DNA of 64,000 nucleotides from Cryomorphaceae bacterium (lineage in GTDB: Bacteria > Bacteroidota > Bacteroidia > Flavobacteriales > Flavobacteriaceae), in assembly GCA_003331885.1 (NCBI GenBank), contig QOPZ01000002.1:1-64000 (forward strand), in the 5' to 3' direction. The notes beneath the pieces are model-generated. The model had not been told where the DNA came from and searched no databases. It worked only from the letters and a program-made list of their open reading frames with translations. Shown piece by piece: positions 46,348 through 56,418 of this stretch; the stretch's first letter is position 1; each line of letters starts with the position of its first letter. Made by a program: the position numbers and the translations under genes.

Positions 46348-46722
46348 CTATTTAGTTACTTTCTTTTTGTTAGCAACAGTTTTTCTTTTTCCTTTTCTAG
46401 TTCTAGAATTATTTTTAGTTTTTTGCCCTCTTAATGGTAAGCCTAACCTATGCCTTATTCCACGATAAGAACCAATATCCATTAACCTTTTAATATTAAT
46501 TTGATTCTCAGCTCTCAATTCACCTTCAATAACCAATTGTGATACTGCAGATCTAACTTTTGCAGTATCATCATCAGACCACTCTGAAACTTTCTTGTCT
46601 GGACTTACATTAGCGCTATCTAAAATCATTTTAGCTCTGCTGCTACCAATACCATAAATGTAAGTTAATGATACTACACCTCTTTTTTCTTTTGGAATAT
46701 CTATACCTGAAATTCTTGCCAT
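46348..46722 (-). CDS. rpsM: 30S ribosomal protein S13
   Basis: A 124-residue head protein that contacts P-site tRNA and forms intersubunit bridges. It starts [21 protein letters not shown] and has the [20 protein letters not shown] signature followed by a basic tail. It sits 2 bases after rpmJ. The start is preceded by TTAATT rather than a Shine-Dalgarno. Confidence 0.97.
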   Translation of the reverse strand: MARISGIDIPKEKRGVVSLTYIYGIGSSRAKMILDSANVSPDKKVSEWSDDDTAKVRSAVSQLVIEGELRAENQINIKRLMDIGSYRGIRHRLGLPLRGQKTKNNSRTRKGKRKTVANKKKVTK

Positions 46723-46724
46723 AA

Positions 46725-46841
46725 TTAACCTTGTCTTTGTTTAAATCTTGGATTTTTCTTGTTTATAACATAAAGTCTTCCTTTTCTTCTAACAATTTTA
46801 CACTCTGGACTTCTTTTTTTAACTGACGCTCTAACTTTCAT
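46725..46841 (-). CDS. rpmJ: 50S ribosomal protein L36, zinc-free form
   Basis: A 38-residue protein, the smallest of the large subunit: [20 protein letters not shown], then [18 protein letters not shown]. Classical L36 binds zinc through three Cys and one His; here only Cys14 remains, so this is the zinc-independent type. The ATG is at 46839-46841, 3 bases after infA, and the stop is at 46725. Confidence 0.97.
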   Translation of the reverse strand: MKVRASVKKRSPECKIVRRKGRLYVINKKNPRFKQRQG

Positions 46842-46844
46842 AAT

Positions 46845-47060
46845 TTAATGTCTAAATGTTATTCGTGCTTTACTTAAATCATATGGACTCATTTGTAACT
46901 TTACTTTATCTCCTGGTAAAAGTTTAATATAATGCATCCTCATTTTACCAGAAATATGGGCTGTAACAACATGACCATTATTTAGTTCTACCCTAAACAT
47001 AGCATTTGAAAGTGCTTCAACTATTACCCCATCCTGTTCTATTGCCTCTTGTTTTGCCAT
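46845..47060 (-). CDS. infA: Translation initiation factor IF-1
   Basis: A 71-residue OB-fold protein that blocks the A site during initiation. The family pattern [20 protein letters not shown], then [30 protein letters not shown] is complete. It abuts the secY stop and precedes rpmJ, the usual spc/alpha junction. adk and map, often found here in other bacteria, are absent. Confidence 0.97.
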   Translation of the reverse strand: MAKQEAIEQDGVIVEALSNAMFRVELNNGHVVTAHISGKMRMHYIKLLPGDKVKLQMSPYDLSKARITFRH

Positions 47061-48398
47061 TTATGCTACCCTTCTAGTTTTACCTGTTTTCATCAATCCA
47101 TCATAATGTCTATTTAATAAATAAGCATTAATTTGTTGAATTGTGTCTATTGCTACACCAACCATTATTAAAAGTGATGTACCACCATAAAATAATGCCC
47201 AACCCTGTTGAATATTCATTAATGCAACAATAACAGCCGGTAAGACTGAAATTGCGGCAAGAAAAATTGAACCGGGAAAAGTAATTAAGGACATTATTTT
47301 GTCAAGAAAGTCTGCAGTTTCACCACCAGGTTTAATTCCAGGTATAAAACCACCACTTCTTTTTAAATCATCAGCCATCTTATTCGTTGGAACAGTTATA
47401 GCTGTATAAAAATATGTGAAAAGGATTATTAATAATCCAAATAAAATATTGTAAGCAAGTCCAAACATATTTGAAAATGCTGTTTGCATCCATTGACCGA
47501 ATGAACCACCAATTATTTGACCAAGATATGCTGGTGCAAACATTATTGCCTGAGCAAATATTATAGGCATAACTCCTGATGCATTCAATCTTAATGGTAT
47601 GTATTGTCTTTTTGAATAAACTCCACTAGGACCTGAACCAGCAACCGACCTTCTTGCATATTGAACTGGAATTTGTCTGACAGCAAGAACTAAAAGAATA
47701 CATAATGCTATAACGATTATCCATATTACAAATTCAATAGCTACCATAATTAAACCACCAGATCCTGAAAGTTGTGAAATAACTTCTTGTGTAAATGATA
47801 ATGGTAATGAAGCTATAATACCAACTGTAATCAATAAAGAAATTCCATTTCCTATTCCTCTATCTGTAATCTTTTCACCCAACCACATGGCAAATACACA
47901 ACCTGTAACTAAAATAATAACAGAGGGTATTAGGAATGAGGGACCTTTACCTAATATAAATGCTGTATCTGGAACACCAAGTGCACCTAAACCATAAATG
48001 TATGCAGGTGCTTGAACTACACAAATGGCTATAGTCAACCATCTAGTGATTTGAGTAATTTTTTTTCTTCCACTTTCACCTTCCTTTTGAAGCTTTTGTA
48101 AATAAGGTAATGCAACACCCATTAATTGAACTACAATTGATGCAGATATGTAGGGCATTATCCCAAGTGCAAAAACTGATGCATTAGCAAATGCACCTCC
48201 TGTAAAAGCATTTAACAAACCAAGTAAGCCACCATCACCTGCAATCTGAGCATTTGCAATAATATTATAATCAACACCAGGAAGAACTACCTGAGCACCT
48301 AAACGATAGACAGCTAAAAATAAAAGAGTAATAAGAATTCTATTTCTTAACTCCTCAATAGTCCAAATATTTTTTAATGTTTCTATAAATTTTAACAT
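47061..48398 (-). CDS. secY: Preprotein translocase subunit SecY
   Basis: The 445-residue central pore of the Sec translocon with about ten transmembrane helices. It shows the plug-region GGLLGLLNAFTGGAFANASVFALGIMPYISASI (begins ~56), the cytoplasmic loop GANGISLLI-like DRGIGNGISLL, and the conserved YYAFPTNK-like TAITVPTNKMADDLKRSGGFIPGI near 340-365. ATG start; adjacent to rplO and infA with no gaps, so it is coupled to the ribosomal operon. Confidence 0.97.
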   Translation of the reverse strand: MLKFIETLKNIWTIEELRNRILITLLFLAVYRLGAQVVLPGVDYNIIANAQIAGDGGLLGLLNAFTGGAFANASVFALGIMPYISASIVVQLMGVALPYLQKLQKEGESGRKKITQITRWLTIAICVVQAPAYIYGLGALGVPDTAFILGKGPSFLIPSVIILVTGCVFAMWLGEKITDRGIGNGISLLITVGIIASLPLSFTQEVISQLSGSGGLIMVAIEFVIWIIVIALCILLVLAVRQIPVQYARRSVAGSGPSGVYSKRQYIPLRLNASGVMPIIFAQAIMFAPAYLGQIIGGSFGQWMQTAFSNMFGLAYNILFGLLIILFTYFYTAITVPTNKMADDLKRSGGFIPGIKPGGETADFLDKIMSLITFPGSIFLAAISVLPAVIVALMNIQQGWALFYGGTSLLIMVGVAIDTIQQINAYLLNRHYDGLMKTGKTRRVA

Positions 48399-48854
48399 TT
48401 AAACAATTTTAATTTCACCACCAGCTTTTTCAATCATTTTTTTAGCCGACTCAGAAAAACTATGAGCTTCAACTTTAACTGCAGATTTTAGTTCTCCTCT
48501 TCCTAAAATTTTAACAAGATCTTTCTTTTTAACAAATCCATTATTAATTAATGTTTCAATATCAATAGTTTTTTTCTTTACTTTTTTATTATCAATCAAT
48601 AATTGTATTGAGTCAAGATTTACAGGTTTGTATTCTACTCTATTAATATTTGTAAAACCAAATTTTGGTATTCTTCTTTGCAATGGCATTTGACCACCTT
48701 CGAATCCAAGTTTTTTTGAATATCCTGACCTGGATTTAGCACCATTATGTCCTCTTGTTGATGTACCTCCTTTTCCTGAGCCTTGACCCCTGCCAATTCT
48801 CTTCTTTTTACTTGTAACCGATCCCTTTTGGGGGCTTAAATTTGATAAATCCAT
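48399..48854 (-). CDS. rplO: 50S ribosomal protein L15
   Basis: A 151-residue late-assembly protein of the large subunit. It begins MDLSNLSPQKGSVTSKKKRIGRG, with the Gly-rich KSRSGYSKKLGFEGGQMPLQRRIPKFGF following. I chose the ATG at 48852-48854, directly after the rpmD stop, over a TTG three codons upstream, because relatives begin MDLSNL. Confidence 0.96.
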   Translation of the reverse strand: MDLSNLSPQKGSVTSKKKRIGRGQGSGKGGTSTRGHNGAKSRSGYSKKLGFEGGQMPLQRRIPKFGFTNINRVEYKPVNLDSIQLLIDNKKVKKKTIDIETLINNGFVKKKDLVKILGRGELKSAVKVEAHSFSESAKKMIEKAGGEIKIV

Positions 48855-48855
48855 T

Positions 48856-49032
48856 TTATTCAATAACTGTAATTAAATGACTGACTTTTGCTATCATTCC
48901 TTCAATTGAAGGAGTTTTCTTATGCTCAACAATATGACCAATTTTTCTTAAACCAAGGGCTTCAAGAGTTTTCTTTTGATCTTTTGGCCTTCTAATTTTA
49001 CTTCTAATTTGTTTAATTTTAATTGTACTCAT
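48856..49032 (-). CDS. rpmD: 50S ribosomal protein L30
   Basis: A 58-residue protein: MSTIKIKQIRSKIRRPKDQK, then the typical LGLRKIGHIVEHKKTPSIEGMIAKVSHL. The ATG at 49030-49032 leaves 4 bases after rpsE; an ATG at 49044 would overlap rpsE by 8 bases and add VNI, so I prefer the shorter form. Confidence 0.95.
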   Translation of the reverse strand: MSTIKIKQIRSKIRRPKDQKKTLEALGLRKIGHIVEHKKTPSIEGMIAKVSHLITVIE

Positions 49033-49036
49033 AATA

Positions 49037-49555
49037 TTAACCATTAAATACTTTATCTAAAGAGATTCCTCTTTCTTGCGCAACTTTATTAGCATCTCTT
49101 AATTTAAAAAGAGCATCAAATGTAGCTTTAACAACATTGTGAGGATTAGAAGACCCTTGTGATTTTGACAAAACGTCTTGTACTCCTACTGCTTCTAAAA
49201 CAGCTCTAACTGCACCACCAGCAATAACACCAGTACCCTGAGATGCAGGTTGAATATACACTCTTGCACCACCATGCTTACCTTTTTGTTCATGAGGAAT
49301 TGTTGAATTAAAAAGAGGGATTTTAACTAAATTCTTTTTTGCATCTTCAACTGCCTTTGATATAGCTATTGATACCTCCTTAGCTTTACCTAAACCATGA
49401 CCAACTACACCTTCCTCATTACCAACAATTACAATTGCTGAAAAACCAAATGCACGTCCACCTTTTGTAACTTTTGTTACCCTTTGAATACTTACTAATC
49501 TATCTTTTAGATCTAGTCCTCCAGGCTTAACAAATTCCATATTTTTTTTCTTCAT
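49037..49555 (-). CDS. rpsE: 30S ribosomal protein S5
   Basis: A 172-residue protein important for decoding accuracy. It has the S5 N-terminal double-stranded RNA-binding domain ([38 protein letters not shown]) and the C-terminal [19 protein letters not shown] block. Two starts are possible: ATG at 49555 (used) or MEFVKPGG five codons later. Confidence 0.96.
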   Translation of the reverse strand: MKKKNMEFVKPGGLDLKDRLVSIQRVTKVTKGGRAFGFSAIVIVGNEEGVVGHGLGKAKEVSIAISKAVEDAKKNLVKIPLFNSTIPHEQKGKHGGARVYIQPASQGTGVIAGGAVRAVLEAVGVQDVLSKSQGSSNPHNVVKATFDALFKLRDANKVAQERGISLDKVFNG

Positions 49556-49560
49556 ACTAA

Positions 49561-49917
49561 TTAAAAATTTAATCCAGCTTCTCTAGCACCTTCAGCTAAA
49601 GATTTTACTCTACCATGATATAAATATCCATTTCTATCAAAGGATATTTTTTTAATACCAGCCTTAAGAGCTTTCTTTCCTATTGAATCACCAACAATTT
49701 TAGAAATTTCTGTTTTATTTGTTGTTTTTAATTTTAAATCCTTATCAGTTGATGATGCTGCAACAATTGTGTTAGCACTTACATCATCAATGATTTGAGC
49801 ATAAATTTCTTTATTACTTCTAAAAACAGTTAATCTTGGTTTATCCTTAGTTCCAAAAACTATTTTTCTAATTCTCTTTTTAATTTTATTTCTCTTTAAT
49901 GTTGTTTTCTTAGTCAT
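49561..49917 (-). CDS. rplR: 50S ribosomal protein L18
   Basis: A 118-residue 5S rRNA-binding protein. The basic N-terminus, [20 protein letters not shown] and the C-terminal [26 protein letters not shown] (final part) are standard. It sits 10 bp after rplF and 5 bp before rpsE. Confidence 0.97.
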   Translation of the reverse strand: MTKKTTLKRNKIKKRIRKIVFGTKDKPRLTVFRSNKEIYAQIIDDVSANTIVAASSTDKDLKLKTTNKTEISKIVGDSIGKKALKAGIKKISFDRNGYLYHGRVKSLAEGAREAGLNF

Positions 49918-49927
49918 TTTAGTTTTA

Positions 49928-50470
49928 TTATGCAGATTTACCTGCTTTTCTTCTTATTTGTTCACCAACATATCTTACTCCTTTACCTTTATATGGCTCA
50001 GGCTTTCTGAATGATCTAATTTTTGCAGCAACCATGCCTACTAATTGTTTATCATGAGAAGTAAGTTTTATAATTGGATTAGCCCCTTTTTCACTAATAG
50101 TTTGGACTTTTACTTCATCAGCTAACTTAATAACAATGTTGTGAGAAAAACCTAAGGCTATTTGTAAATTCTGACCTGAGTTAGAGGCTCTGTAACCAAC
50201 ACCAACTAATTCTAAGTCTATGGCATATCCTTCACTAACACCTGTAATCATATTTGCAAATAACGACCTATACAATCCATGCTTAGATTTATGTTCATTA
50301 TTATTCTTTTCTCTTGAAACTAAAAGTTGATTTTCTTTCTTTTCAACGGAGATAGTATCGTAAGTTTGAGTCAAAGAACCTAATTTTCCAGATATTATAA
50401 CATCTTTAGGATTAATTTGAACATTAACACCTTCAGGAATCAAAATTGGACTGTTACCTACTCTAGACAT
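49928..50470 (-). CDS. rplF: 50S ribosomal protein L6
   Basis: A 180-residue two-domain protein near the sarcin-ricin loop. It starts [19 protein letters not shown] and ends with the signature [22 protein letters not shown]. The start is preceded by ATAATT and has no Shine-Dalgarno. Spacer to rpsH is 9 bp. Confidence 0.97.
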   Translation of the reverse strand: MSRVGNSPILIPEGVNVQINPKDVIISGKLGSLTQTYDTISVEKKENQLLVSREKNNNEHKSKHGLYRSLFANMITGVSEGYAIDLELVGVGYRASNSGQNLQIALGFSHNIVIKLADEVKVQTISEKGANPIIKLTSHDKQLVGMVAAKIRSFRKPEPYKGKGVRYVGEQIRRKAGKSA

Positions 50471-50479
50471 AATTATTAA

Positions 50480-50878
50480 TTAATAAACATTACAAATTAT
50501 TTCACCACCAAGGTTTTCACTTTTAGCTTTTTTTCCAGTCATCAAACCTTTAGATGTGGAAACTATACTTATACCTAATCCATTCAATACTCTAGGAATA
50601 GTCTTACTATTGGAATATTTTCTTAATCCAGGCTTACTAACTCTTTGAAGATTTTTAATGACAGGCTCACTAGTAATCTTGTCATATTTTAATGCAATTT
50701 TGATAATACCTTGCAGATTATCATCAATAATTTTATAATTAAGAATAAAACCTTGGTCTACCAATATTTTAGTAATTTCTTTCTTGATATTTGAACTAGG
50801 AATTTCAACAGTTTTTAAACCTGCTTGATTTGCATTTCTAATTCTAGTTAAATAATCTGCTACTGGATCTGTATTCAT
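50480..50878 (-). CDS. rpsH: 30S ribosomal protein S8
   Basis: A 132-residue 16S rRNA-binding protein (in E. coli also the spc operon repressor). MNTDPVADYLTRIRNANQAG opens it, and the C-terminal GISIVSTSKGLMTGKKAKSE with GGEIICNVY closes it. ATG start, 14 bp after rpsN. Confidence 0.97.
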   Translation of the reverse strand: MNTDPVADYLTRIRNANQAGLKTVEIPSSNIKKEITKILVDQGFILNYKIIDDNLQGIIKIALKYDKITSEPVIKNLQRVSKPGLRKYSNSKTIPRVLNGLGISIVSTSKGLMTGKKAKSENLGGEIICNVY

Positions 50879-50892
50879 TTCTTATTTTTTTA

Positions 50893-51162
50893 CTACCAAC
50901 TTGCTTTTCTTACTCCTGGAATTAAACCTTTATTGGCCATTTCCCTAAACATTACTCTCGAAATTCCAAATTGTCTCATATAGCCCTTTGGTCTTCCTGT
51001 AATTTTACATCTGTTATGTGCTCTAACAGGTGATGAGTTTTTTGGCAGTTTTTGTAAACCAACATAATCACCAGCAGCTTTCAAAGCTTTCCTTTTATCT
51101 GCGTACTTTGCACACATTTTTGCTCTTTTTACTTCACGAGCTTTCATTGATTCTTTTGCCAT
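50893..51162 (-). CDS. rpsN: 30S ribosomal protein S14, zinc-free form
   Basis: An 89-residue head protein. [20 protein letters not shown] and the signature [19 protein letters not shown], followed by [21 protein letters not shown], identify it. It is the long form without the CxxC pair of zinc-binding S14. Confidence 0.97.
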   Translation of the reverse strand: MAKESMKAREVKRAKMCAKYADKRKALKAAGDYVGLQKLPKNSSPVRAHNRCKITGRPKGYMRQFGISRVMFREMANKGLIPGVRKASW

Positions 51163-51165
51163 ATA

Positions 51166-51717
51166 CTAATTCTTTTTAAATGGTAATCCCAATTCTTTTA
51201 ATAAACTTTTTGCTAAACTATCATCATTTGTTGATGTAACAAACGTGATATCCATTCCTGAAATATTATTTATTTTATCAATATCAATTTCTGGAAAAAT
51301 TATTTGCTCAGTAACTCCTAAAGTGTAGTTACCTCTGCCATCAAAGCCAGAGTTTTTAATCCCTTGGAATTCTCTAACTCTTGGCAAAGCTGCTGTTATT
51401 AGTCTATCTAAAAACTCATACATTATATTTCCTCTTAAAGTTACTTTAGCTCCAATAGGCATACCTTTTCTAAGTTTAAAAGTTGCAACATCTTTCTTAG
51501 ATTTTGTTGCAATAGCTTTTTGACCAGAAATTGATGTTAATTCTTCAACAGCATATTCAATAAGTTTTTTGTCAGAAACAGCTCCTCCCACACCTCTACT
51601 TATAACAATCTTTTTTAGCTTAGGAACCTCCATAATGTTCTTTAAACCATGAGCTTCTTTAATAGCATTAGTTGCATTTTCCTTATAATCTTTCTTTAAT
51701 CTAGGTATGTAAGACAT
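51166..51717 (-). CDS. rplE: 50S ribosomal protein L5
   Basis: A 183-residue protein that binds 5S rRNA and contacts P-site tRNA. Conserved parts include [16 protein letters not shown], the [24 protein letters not shown] segment and [15 protein letters not shown]. It lies 3 bp before rpsN, with TAATT before the ATG. Confidence 0.97.
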   Translation of the reverse strand: MSYIPRLKKDYKENATNAIKEAHGLKNIMEVPKLKKIVISRGVGGAVSDKKLIEYAVEELTSISGQKAIATKSKKDVATFKLRKGMPIGAKVTLRGNIMYEFLDRLITAALPRVREFQGIKNSGFDGRGNYTLGVTEQIIFPEIDIDKINNISGMDITFVTSTNDDSLAKSLLKELGLPFKKN

Positions 51718-51719
51718 AA

Positions 51720-52022
51720 TTATATAATTTCTTTAGTTTTAATTGCAACTCTTACTTTTTTGCCATCTTCAACTTTATAAGTAACTCTAGTTGATTTACC
51801 ATCTTTAGTTACAAAAGATAAATTTGAAACATGGATCGGTGCTTCTTTTTCTACAATACCACCTTTAGGGTTATTAGCATTAGGCTTATTATGCTTTTTA
51901 ACCATATTCATACCTTCAACTAAAGCCTTATTTTTTGATCTAAAAATTTTTATAATCTTACCCGATGAACCCTTTTGGTCTCCGGCAATTATTTTTACGT
52001 TATCTCCAATTTTAAATTTCAT
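51720..52022 (-). CDS. rplX: 50S ribosomal protein L24
   Basis: A 100-residue assembly initiator protein with an N-terminal KOW motif ([20 protein letters not shown], residues 4-23) and the [13 protein letters not shown] stretch. ATG start with TATAATT before it; two bases after the rplN stop. Confidence 0.97.
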   Translation of the reverse strand: MKFKIGDNVKIIAGDQKGSSGKIIKIFRSKNKALVEGMNMVKKHNKPNANNPKGGIVEKEAPIHVSNLSFVTKDGKSTRVTYKVEDGKKVRVAIKTKEII

Positions 52023-52024
52023 AA

Positions 52025-52393
52025 TTATAAAACTTCAGGTGCTAATGATACAATTTTCATAAAATTTTTATCTCTAAGCTCTCTAGCAACAGGCCCAAAA
52101 ACTCTAGTTCCTCTCATCTCACCCGCTGCATCTAATAAAACACATGCATTATCATCAAATCTAATGTAAGAACCATCCTTTCTCCTTACTTCTTTTTGAG
52201 TTCTTACAACAACAGCCGTTGAAACTTGTCCTTTTTTAACAGTACCATTTGGAGTTGCTTGTTTAATTGTTACAACAATCTTATCTCCTAATGAAGCATA
52301 CCTTTTTTTTGTTCCACCAAGAACTCTAATGGTCAAAACTTGTTTTGCTCCTGTGTTGTCTGCGACTAATAATCTACTTTCTTGCTGTAACAT
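52025..52393 (-). CDS. rplN: 50S ribosomal protein L14
   Basis: A 122-residue beta-barrel at the intersubunit face. [20 protein letters not shown] and [29 protein letters not shown] (end) are conserved. It lies 3 bp after rpsQ. Confidence 0.97.
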   Translation of the reverse strand: MLQQESRLLVADNTGAKQVLTIRVLGGTKKRYASLGDKIVVTIKQATPNGTVKKGQVSTAVVVRTQKEVRRKDGSYIRFDDNACVLLDAAGEMRGTRVFGPVARELRDKNFMKIVSLAPEVL

Positions 52394-52396
52394 ATA

Positions 52397-52654
52397 TTAT
52401 TTAGCTTTTTCAATTATTTCAACCAATCTCCATCTTTTATTTTTACTAATTGGCTTAGTTTCCATGATTTTTACAACATCACCTTCTCCACATTCATTTT
52501 TTTCATCATGAACTTGATATTTTTTTGTTTTTAAAACGAACTTCCCATACATTGGATGTTTAACTTTACCAACTTCAGAAACAACTATAGATTTTTGCAT
52601 TTTATTACTAGTAACTATGCCAATTCTTTCTTTTCTTAAATTTCTCTTTTCCAT
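52397..52654 (-). CDS. rpsQ: 30S ribosomal protein S17
   Basis: An 85-residue OB-fold 16S rRNA-binding protein. [20 protein letters not shown] and the C-terminal [20 protein letters not shown] pattern identify it. The ATG is preceded by ATAATT; two bases after the rpmC stop. Confidence 0.97.
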   Translation of the reverse strand: MEKRNLRKERIGIVTSNKMQKSIVVSEVGKVKHPMYGKFVLKTKKYQVHDEKNECGEGDVVKIMETKPISKNKRWRLVEIIEKAK

Positions 52655-52656
52655 AA

Positions 52657-52851
52657 TTATTTATTAGTTCTTTTAAAAACTTCTGTTTTTAATCTAGCTA
52701 TCGTTCTTCTTAAATTTCTGATCTGAAGAGGATTCTCAATAGGTGAAACTACATGAGTAAGTTTTATATCATGTAAGCTCTTTTTTAAAGCATCAAGCTT
52801 ATCATTAAGCTCATCATCAGATAATATTATAATTTCTTTTTGTTTCATCAT
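52657..52851 (-). CDS. rpmC: 50S ribosomal protein L29
   Basis: A 64-residue two-helix protein at the exit tunnel mouth near the SRP docking site. [20 protein letters not shown] and [18 protein letters not shown] show the family. It can start at the first or second of two adjacent ATG codons (52851 or 52848); it abuts rplP. Confidence 0.95.
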   Translation of the reverse strand: MMKQKEIIILSDDELNDKLDALKKSLHDIKLTHVVSPIENPLQIRNLRRTIARLKTEVFKRTNK

Positions 52852-53274
52852 TTATACAAGTTCATAATCATTAGCAATAATAAACTTAGTTTTTACAGGT
52901 AATTTTTGAGCAGCTAATCTTAAAGCTTCTTTAGCAGTATCTATATCAACACCAGCAACTTCAAACATAATTCTACCGGGCTTAACAACAGCAACAAAAT
53001 ACTCTGGAGCACCTTTACCTTTACCCATTCTAACCTCAAGTGGCTTCTTAGTTATAGGTTTATCTGGAAAAATTTTAATCCAAAGCTGACCTTCTCTTTT
53101 CATATATCTAGTTGCAGCAATCCTTGCAGCTTCAATCTGTCTGGATGTAATAAACTTAGACTGAAGAGATTTGATACCAAACATACCATTGGATAATCTG
53201 TGACCTCTTTGAGAGACACCCTTCATCCTGCCTTTTTGCATTTTTCTAAATTTCTGTCTTTTTGGTGATAACAT
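52852..53274 (-). CDS. rplP: 50S ribosomal protein L16
   Basis: A 140-residue protein near the A-site tRNA elbow. [20 protein letters not shown] at the start and the [20 protein letters not shown] and [10 protein letters not shown] segments are diagnostic. It lies 8 bp after rpsC. Confidence 0.97.
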   Translation of the reverse strand: MLSPKRQKFRKMQKGRMKGVSQRGHRLSNGMFGIKSLQSKFITSRQIEAARIAATRYMKREGQLWIKIFPDKPITKKPLEVRMGKGKGAPEYFVAVVKPGRIMFEVAGVDIDTAKEALRLAAQKLPVKTKFIIANDYELV

Positions 53275-53282
53275 ATCTTAAT

Positions 53283-53981
53283 TTATCTTCTTCTTTGTTT
53301 ATTATTTTTCTTTTTCTTAACCATACTTAAACCAACAAGTGGAGAAAGTTCTCTTTTTCCATAAACTTCTCCTTTCATAATCCATACCTTCACTCCAAGT
53401 CTACCATAAGTTGTATGCGCTTCAACTAATGCATAGTCAATGTCAGCTCTAAATGTTGAAAGTGGAATTCTTCCCTCTTTATAAGATTCTGTTCTAGCCA
53501 TTTCGGCACCATTTAATCTTCCAGAAATCTGTACTTTTATTCCTTCAGCATTCATTCTCATTGTTGCAGCAATTGACATTTTAATAGCTCTTCTAAATGA
53601 AATTCTATTTTCAATTTGACGAGCAATAGATGATGCTACTAATTGAGCTTCAAGTTCTGGTCTTTTAATTTCAACGATATTTAGTTGAATATCTTTACCA
53701 GATAATTTTTTTAATTCTTCTTTTAATTTATCAACTTCCTGTCCCGCTTTTCCAATAATAATCCCAGGTCTAGCAGTCGTAATTGTTATAGTTACTAACT
53801 TTAATGTTCTTTCAATGATAACTCTTGAAACACTCGCTTTAGCAAGACGAGTGAAAATATATTTTCTTATTTTATCATCTTCTGCAATCATATTTCCAAA
53901 ACTCTTACCACCATACCAGTTAGATTCCCAACCTCTTATGATTCCTAGTCTATTTCCTATTGGATTAGTTTTTTGTCCCAT
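53283..53981 (-). CDS. rpsC: 30S ribosomal protein S3
   Basis: A 232-residue head protein with a KH domain ([18 protein letters not shown] near 77-94) that helps unwind mRNA at the entry channel. [20 protein letters not shown] opens it and a basic tail [11 protein letters not shown] closes it. TTAATT precedes the ATG; two bases after rplV. Confidence 0.97.
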   Translation of the reverse strand: MGQKTNPIGNRLGIIRGWESNWYGGKSFGNMIAEDDKIRKYIFTRLAKASVSRVIIERTLKLVTITITTARPGIIIGKAGQEVDKLKEELKKLSGKDIQLNIVEIKRPELEAQLVASSIARQIENRISFRRAIKMSIAATMRMNAEGIKVQISGRLNGAEMARTESYKEGRIPLSTFRADIDYALVEAHTTYGRLGVKVWIMKGEVYGKRELSPLVGLSMVKKKKNNKQRRR

Positions 53982-53983
53982 AA

Positions 53984-54391
53984 TTAATCTTGAGTTTGAT
54001 TTAAATTATCTAAAACTAAAGTAACATGATTGGATCTCTTTCTAATTCTATGAGCCCTTCCTTGAGGAGCAGGTCTTAATCTCTTTAACATTCCAGCACT
54101 ATCAACTTTTATTTCACTTATATACAAATTTTCTTTTTCAATATCTGAATCAGGATTCTTTTGTTGCCAATTATTGATGGCTGATAATAAAAGCTTCTCC
54201 AATCTTAGAGAAGGTTGTTTTTGACTAAATTTTAAAATAGATAAAGCTTTATCAACTTTCTTACCCCTTACCTGATCAGCAACTAATCGCATTTTTCTTG
54301 GAGAAGTAGGACAATTATTAAGCTTAGCAAAAACTCTGTTTTTATTAAGCTCTTTTAATTCTTCTGCTTTATTTCTTTTTCTTGAACCCAT
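53984..54391 (-). CDS. rplV: 50S ribosomal protein L22
   Basis: A 135-residue protein whose hairpin lines the exit tunnel. [20 protein letters not shown] is the family core, and the hairpin region with the tail [20 protein letters not shown] follows. It is slightly longer than E. coli L22 (110) at the N-terminus. It lies 5 bp after rpsS. Confidence 0.96.
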   Translation of the reverse strand: MGSRKRNKAEELKELNKNRVFAKLNNCPTSPRKMRLVADQVRGKKVDKALSILKFSQKQPSLRLEKLLLSAINNWQQKNPDSDIEKENLYISEIKVDSAGMLKRLRPAPQGRAHRIRKRSNHVTLVLDNLNQTQD

Positions 54392-54396
54392 ATTAT

Positions 54397-54663
54397 TTAT
54401 TTTCTTCCACCCCCATGTCCTCTAAAAGATCTCGTAGGTGAAAACTCACCTAATTTATGTCCAACCATGTTTTCAGTGATGTAAACAGGAACGAATTGTC
54501 TACCATTATACACTGCAATAGTCTGTCCTACAAAATCAGGAATAATCATAGAAGATCTAGACCATGTCTTAATAACACTTTTTTTGTTTGAATCAAGATT
54601 AGCTTGAACTTTTTTCAACAAACTTAGTTTTACGTATGGTCCTTTTTTAAGTGATCTTGGCAT
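54397..54663 (-). CDS. rpsS: 30S ribosomal protein S19
   Basis: An 88-residue head protein. [20 protein letters not shown], then [20 protein letters not shown] and the C-terminal [20 protein letters not shown] are standard. The start follows rplB by 2 bp and has ATAATT before the ATG. Confidence 0.97.
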   Translation of the reverse strand: MPRSLKKGPYVKLSLLKKVQANLDSNKKSVIKTWSRSSMIIPDFVGQTIAVYNGRQFVPVYITENMVGHKLGEFSPTRSFRGHGGGRK

Positions 54664-54665
54664 AA

Positions 54666-55487
54666 TTATTTTCTTTTTTCAATAATGAACTTATTACTAA
54701 ATTTTTTCTTATTTCTTGTTCGGTATCCTTTAGCAGGTATACCTTTTTTAGATCTTGGGTGACCTCCAGATGCTTTACCTTCACCACCCCCCATTGGATG
54801 ATCAACAGGATTCATAACTACGGCTCTTGTTCTAGGTCTTCTTCCTAGCCATCTTGATCTACCAGCTTTTCCAGAAACAACTAATTGATGGTCAGAATTA
54901 GAAACTAAACCGATCATTGCATAGCAATTAACAAGAATTAATCTAGTCTCACCTGATGGTAACTTGATAGTTGCAAACTTCCCATCTCTTGCCATTAATT
55001 GAGCAAATGAACCCGCACTTCTAGCAAGAACAGCACCTCTACCTGGTGTCATTTCAATACAACATATCGTAGTACCAAGAGGTATCGATGAAAGTGGCAT
55101 ACAATTACCTATTTGAGGAGAAACATTATCTCCTGAAACAACTTTTTGTCCAACTTTTAAACCTTTTGGAGCAACAATATATCTCTTCTCACCATCTTCA
55201 AACTTGATTAGTCCTATAAAAGCAGATCGATTTGGATCATATTCAATACTGAGTACCTCAGCATTTTCATCTTTTCTATCTCTTTTGAAATCAATAAGTC
55301 TATATTTTTTCTTATGACCACCACCTCTATACTTCATGGTCATTTTACCCTGACTATTTCGTCCTCCAGACCTTTTAGCTGGAACTAATAAAGATTTTTC
55401 AGGCTTATTAGTAGTAATAGCATCAAAACCATTCACGGTTCTTCCTCGTTGTCCTGGTGTTATCGGTTTTAATGATTTAATTGGCAT
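54666..55487 (-). CDS. rplB: 50S ribosomal protein L2
   Basis: A 273-residue core protein needed for subunit association and peptidyl transfer. [20 protein letters not shown] and the C-terminal [20 protein letters not shown] block (with the essential His) are present. It lies 9 bp after rplW. Confidence 0.97.
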   Translation of the reverse strand: MPIKSLKPITPGQRGRTVNGFDAITTNKPEKSLLVPAKRSGGRNSQGKMTMKYRGGGHKKKYRLIDFKRDRKDENAEVLSIEYDPNRSAFIGLIKFEDGEKRYIVAPKGLKVGQKVVSGDNVSPQIGNCMPLSSIPLGTTICCIEMTPGRGAVLARSAGSFAQLMARDGKFATIKLPSGETRLILVNCYAMIGLVSNSDHQLVVSGKAGRSRWLGRRPRTRAVVMNPVDHPMGGGEGKASGGHPRSKKGIPAKGYRTRNKKKFSNKFIIEKRK

Positions 55488-55496
55488 AATAAATAT

Positions 55497-55787
55497 TTAT
55501 AGATTACTGTAAAAATCAATTGTATCTCCTTCAGCAAGTTGAACTATAGCTTTCTTTATAATCTTTGACTTAGTATTCTGAATACCTTTCTTAGTGTATT
55601 TAGTACTTCTTTCAGGACCATATATTTGAGTCCTAACTTTTTCAACAGTTACACTATATTTTTCCTGAATAGCTTTTTTAATTTGAATTTTATTAACAAA
55701 CCTACTTACAACAAATGTGTAGCGATTTCTAAGTTCACTATCATTTGTAGCTTTTTCTGTAATAATTGGTTTTAAAATAATTTCCAT
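55497..55787 (-). CDS. rplW: 50S ribosomal protein L23
   Basis: A 96-residue exit-tunnel protein that docks trigger factor and SRP. MEIILKPIITEKATNDSELR, the VNKIQIKKAIQEKYSVTVEKV core (residues ~31-50) and a basic loop with GPERSTKYTKKG identify it. It lies 4 bp after rplD. Confidence 0.96.
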   Translation of the reverse strand: MEIILKPIITEKATNDSELRNRYTFVVSRFVNKIQIKKAIQEKYSVTVEKVRTQIYGPERSTKYTKKGIQNTKSKIIKKAIVQLAEGDTIDFYSNL

Positions 55788-55791
55788 TTTA

Positions 55792-56418
55792 CTATCCTAA
55801 ATTTGACTCAATTTTTTCAATTACATTTTCTTCAATAACTAAATGCTGAGCATTCATTATTTTGTAAGTTGAAATTTCTGAATCAGTAATCACCTCTGAT
55901 TTATTTAAATTTCGCGCGGACAAATATACATTTTTATTAAGTCCATTAGTTACGAATAAGGTTTTTTTAGTATCCAGTCCAATTGCAGATAAAACATCAA
56001 TAAAAGACTTAGTTTTTGGATTTTTAAAGTTTAAACTTTCAATAACAGATATAGACTTAGCTTTTAACTTGATTGATAATGCAGATTTTCTAGCTAATCT
56101 TTTTACATTTTTATTAAGTTTTATTCCATAATCTCTTGTTCTCGGTCCAAAAACAGTTCCTCCACCTCTAAATAATGGATTTTTGATGCTTCCTGCCCTT
56201 GCAGTACCAGTACCCTTTTGTTTCTTAATTTTTCTTGTACTACCCTTAATTTCACTTCTTTCTTTTGTTTTTGCATTACCCTGTCTTTGATTTGCAAGAA
56301 ACTGTTTTACATCAAGATACACAGCATGTTCATTTGGATCAATTCCAAAAATATTTTTTGAAAGCTCAATTTCTCTTCCAGTTGTTTTACCTTTTATGTT
56401 TAAAACGGGTACTTTCAT
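55792..56418 (-). CDS. rplD: 50S ribosomal protein L4
   Basis: A 208-residue tunnel protein (in E. coli also the S10 operon repressor). The loop GSTRKIKKQKGTGTARAGSI followed by RGGGTVFGPRTRDYGIKL is conserved. Its ATG shares one base with the rplC stop (TAATG), a translational-coupling arrangement. Confidence 0.97.
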   Translation of the reverse strand: MKVPVLNIKGKTTGREIELSKNIFGIDPNEHAVYLDVKQFLANQRQGNAKTKERSEIKGSTRKIKKQKGTGTARAGSIKNPLFRGGGTVFGPRTRDYGIKLNKNVKRLARKSALSIKLKAKSISVIESLNFKNPKTKSFIDVLSAIGLDTKKTLFVTNGLNKNVYLSARNLNKSEVITDSEISTYKIMNAQHLVIEENVIEKIESNLG

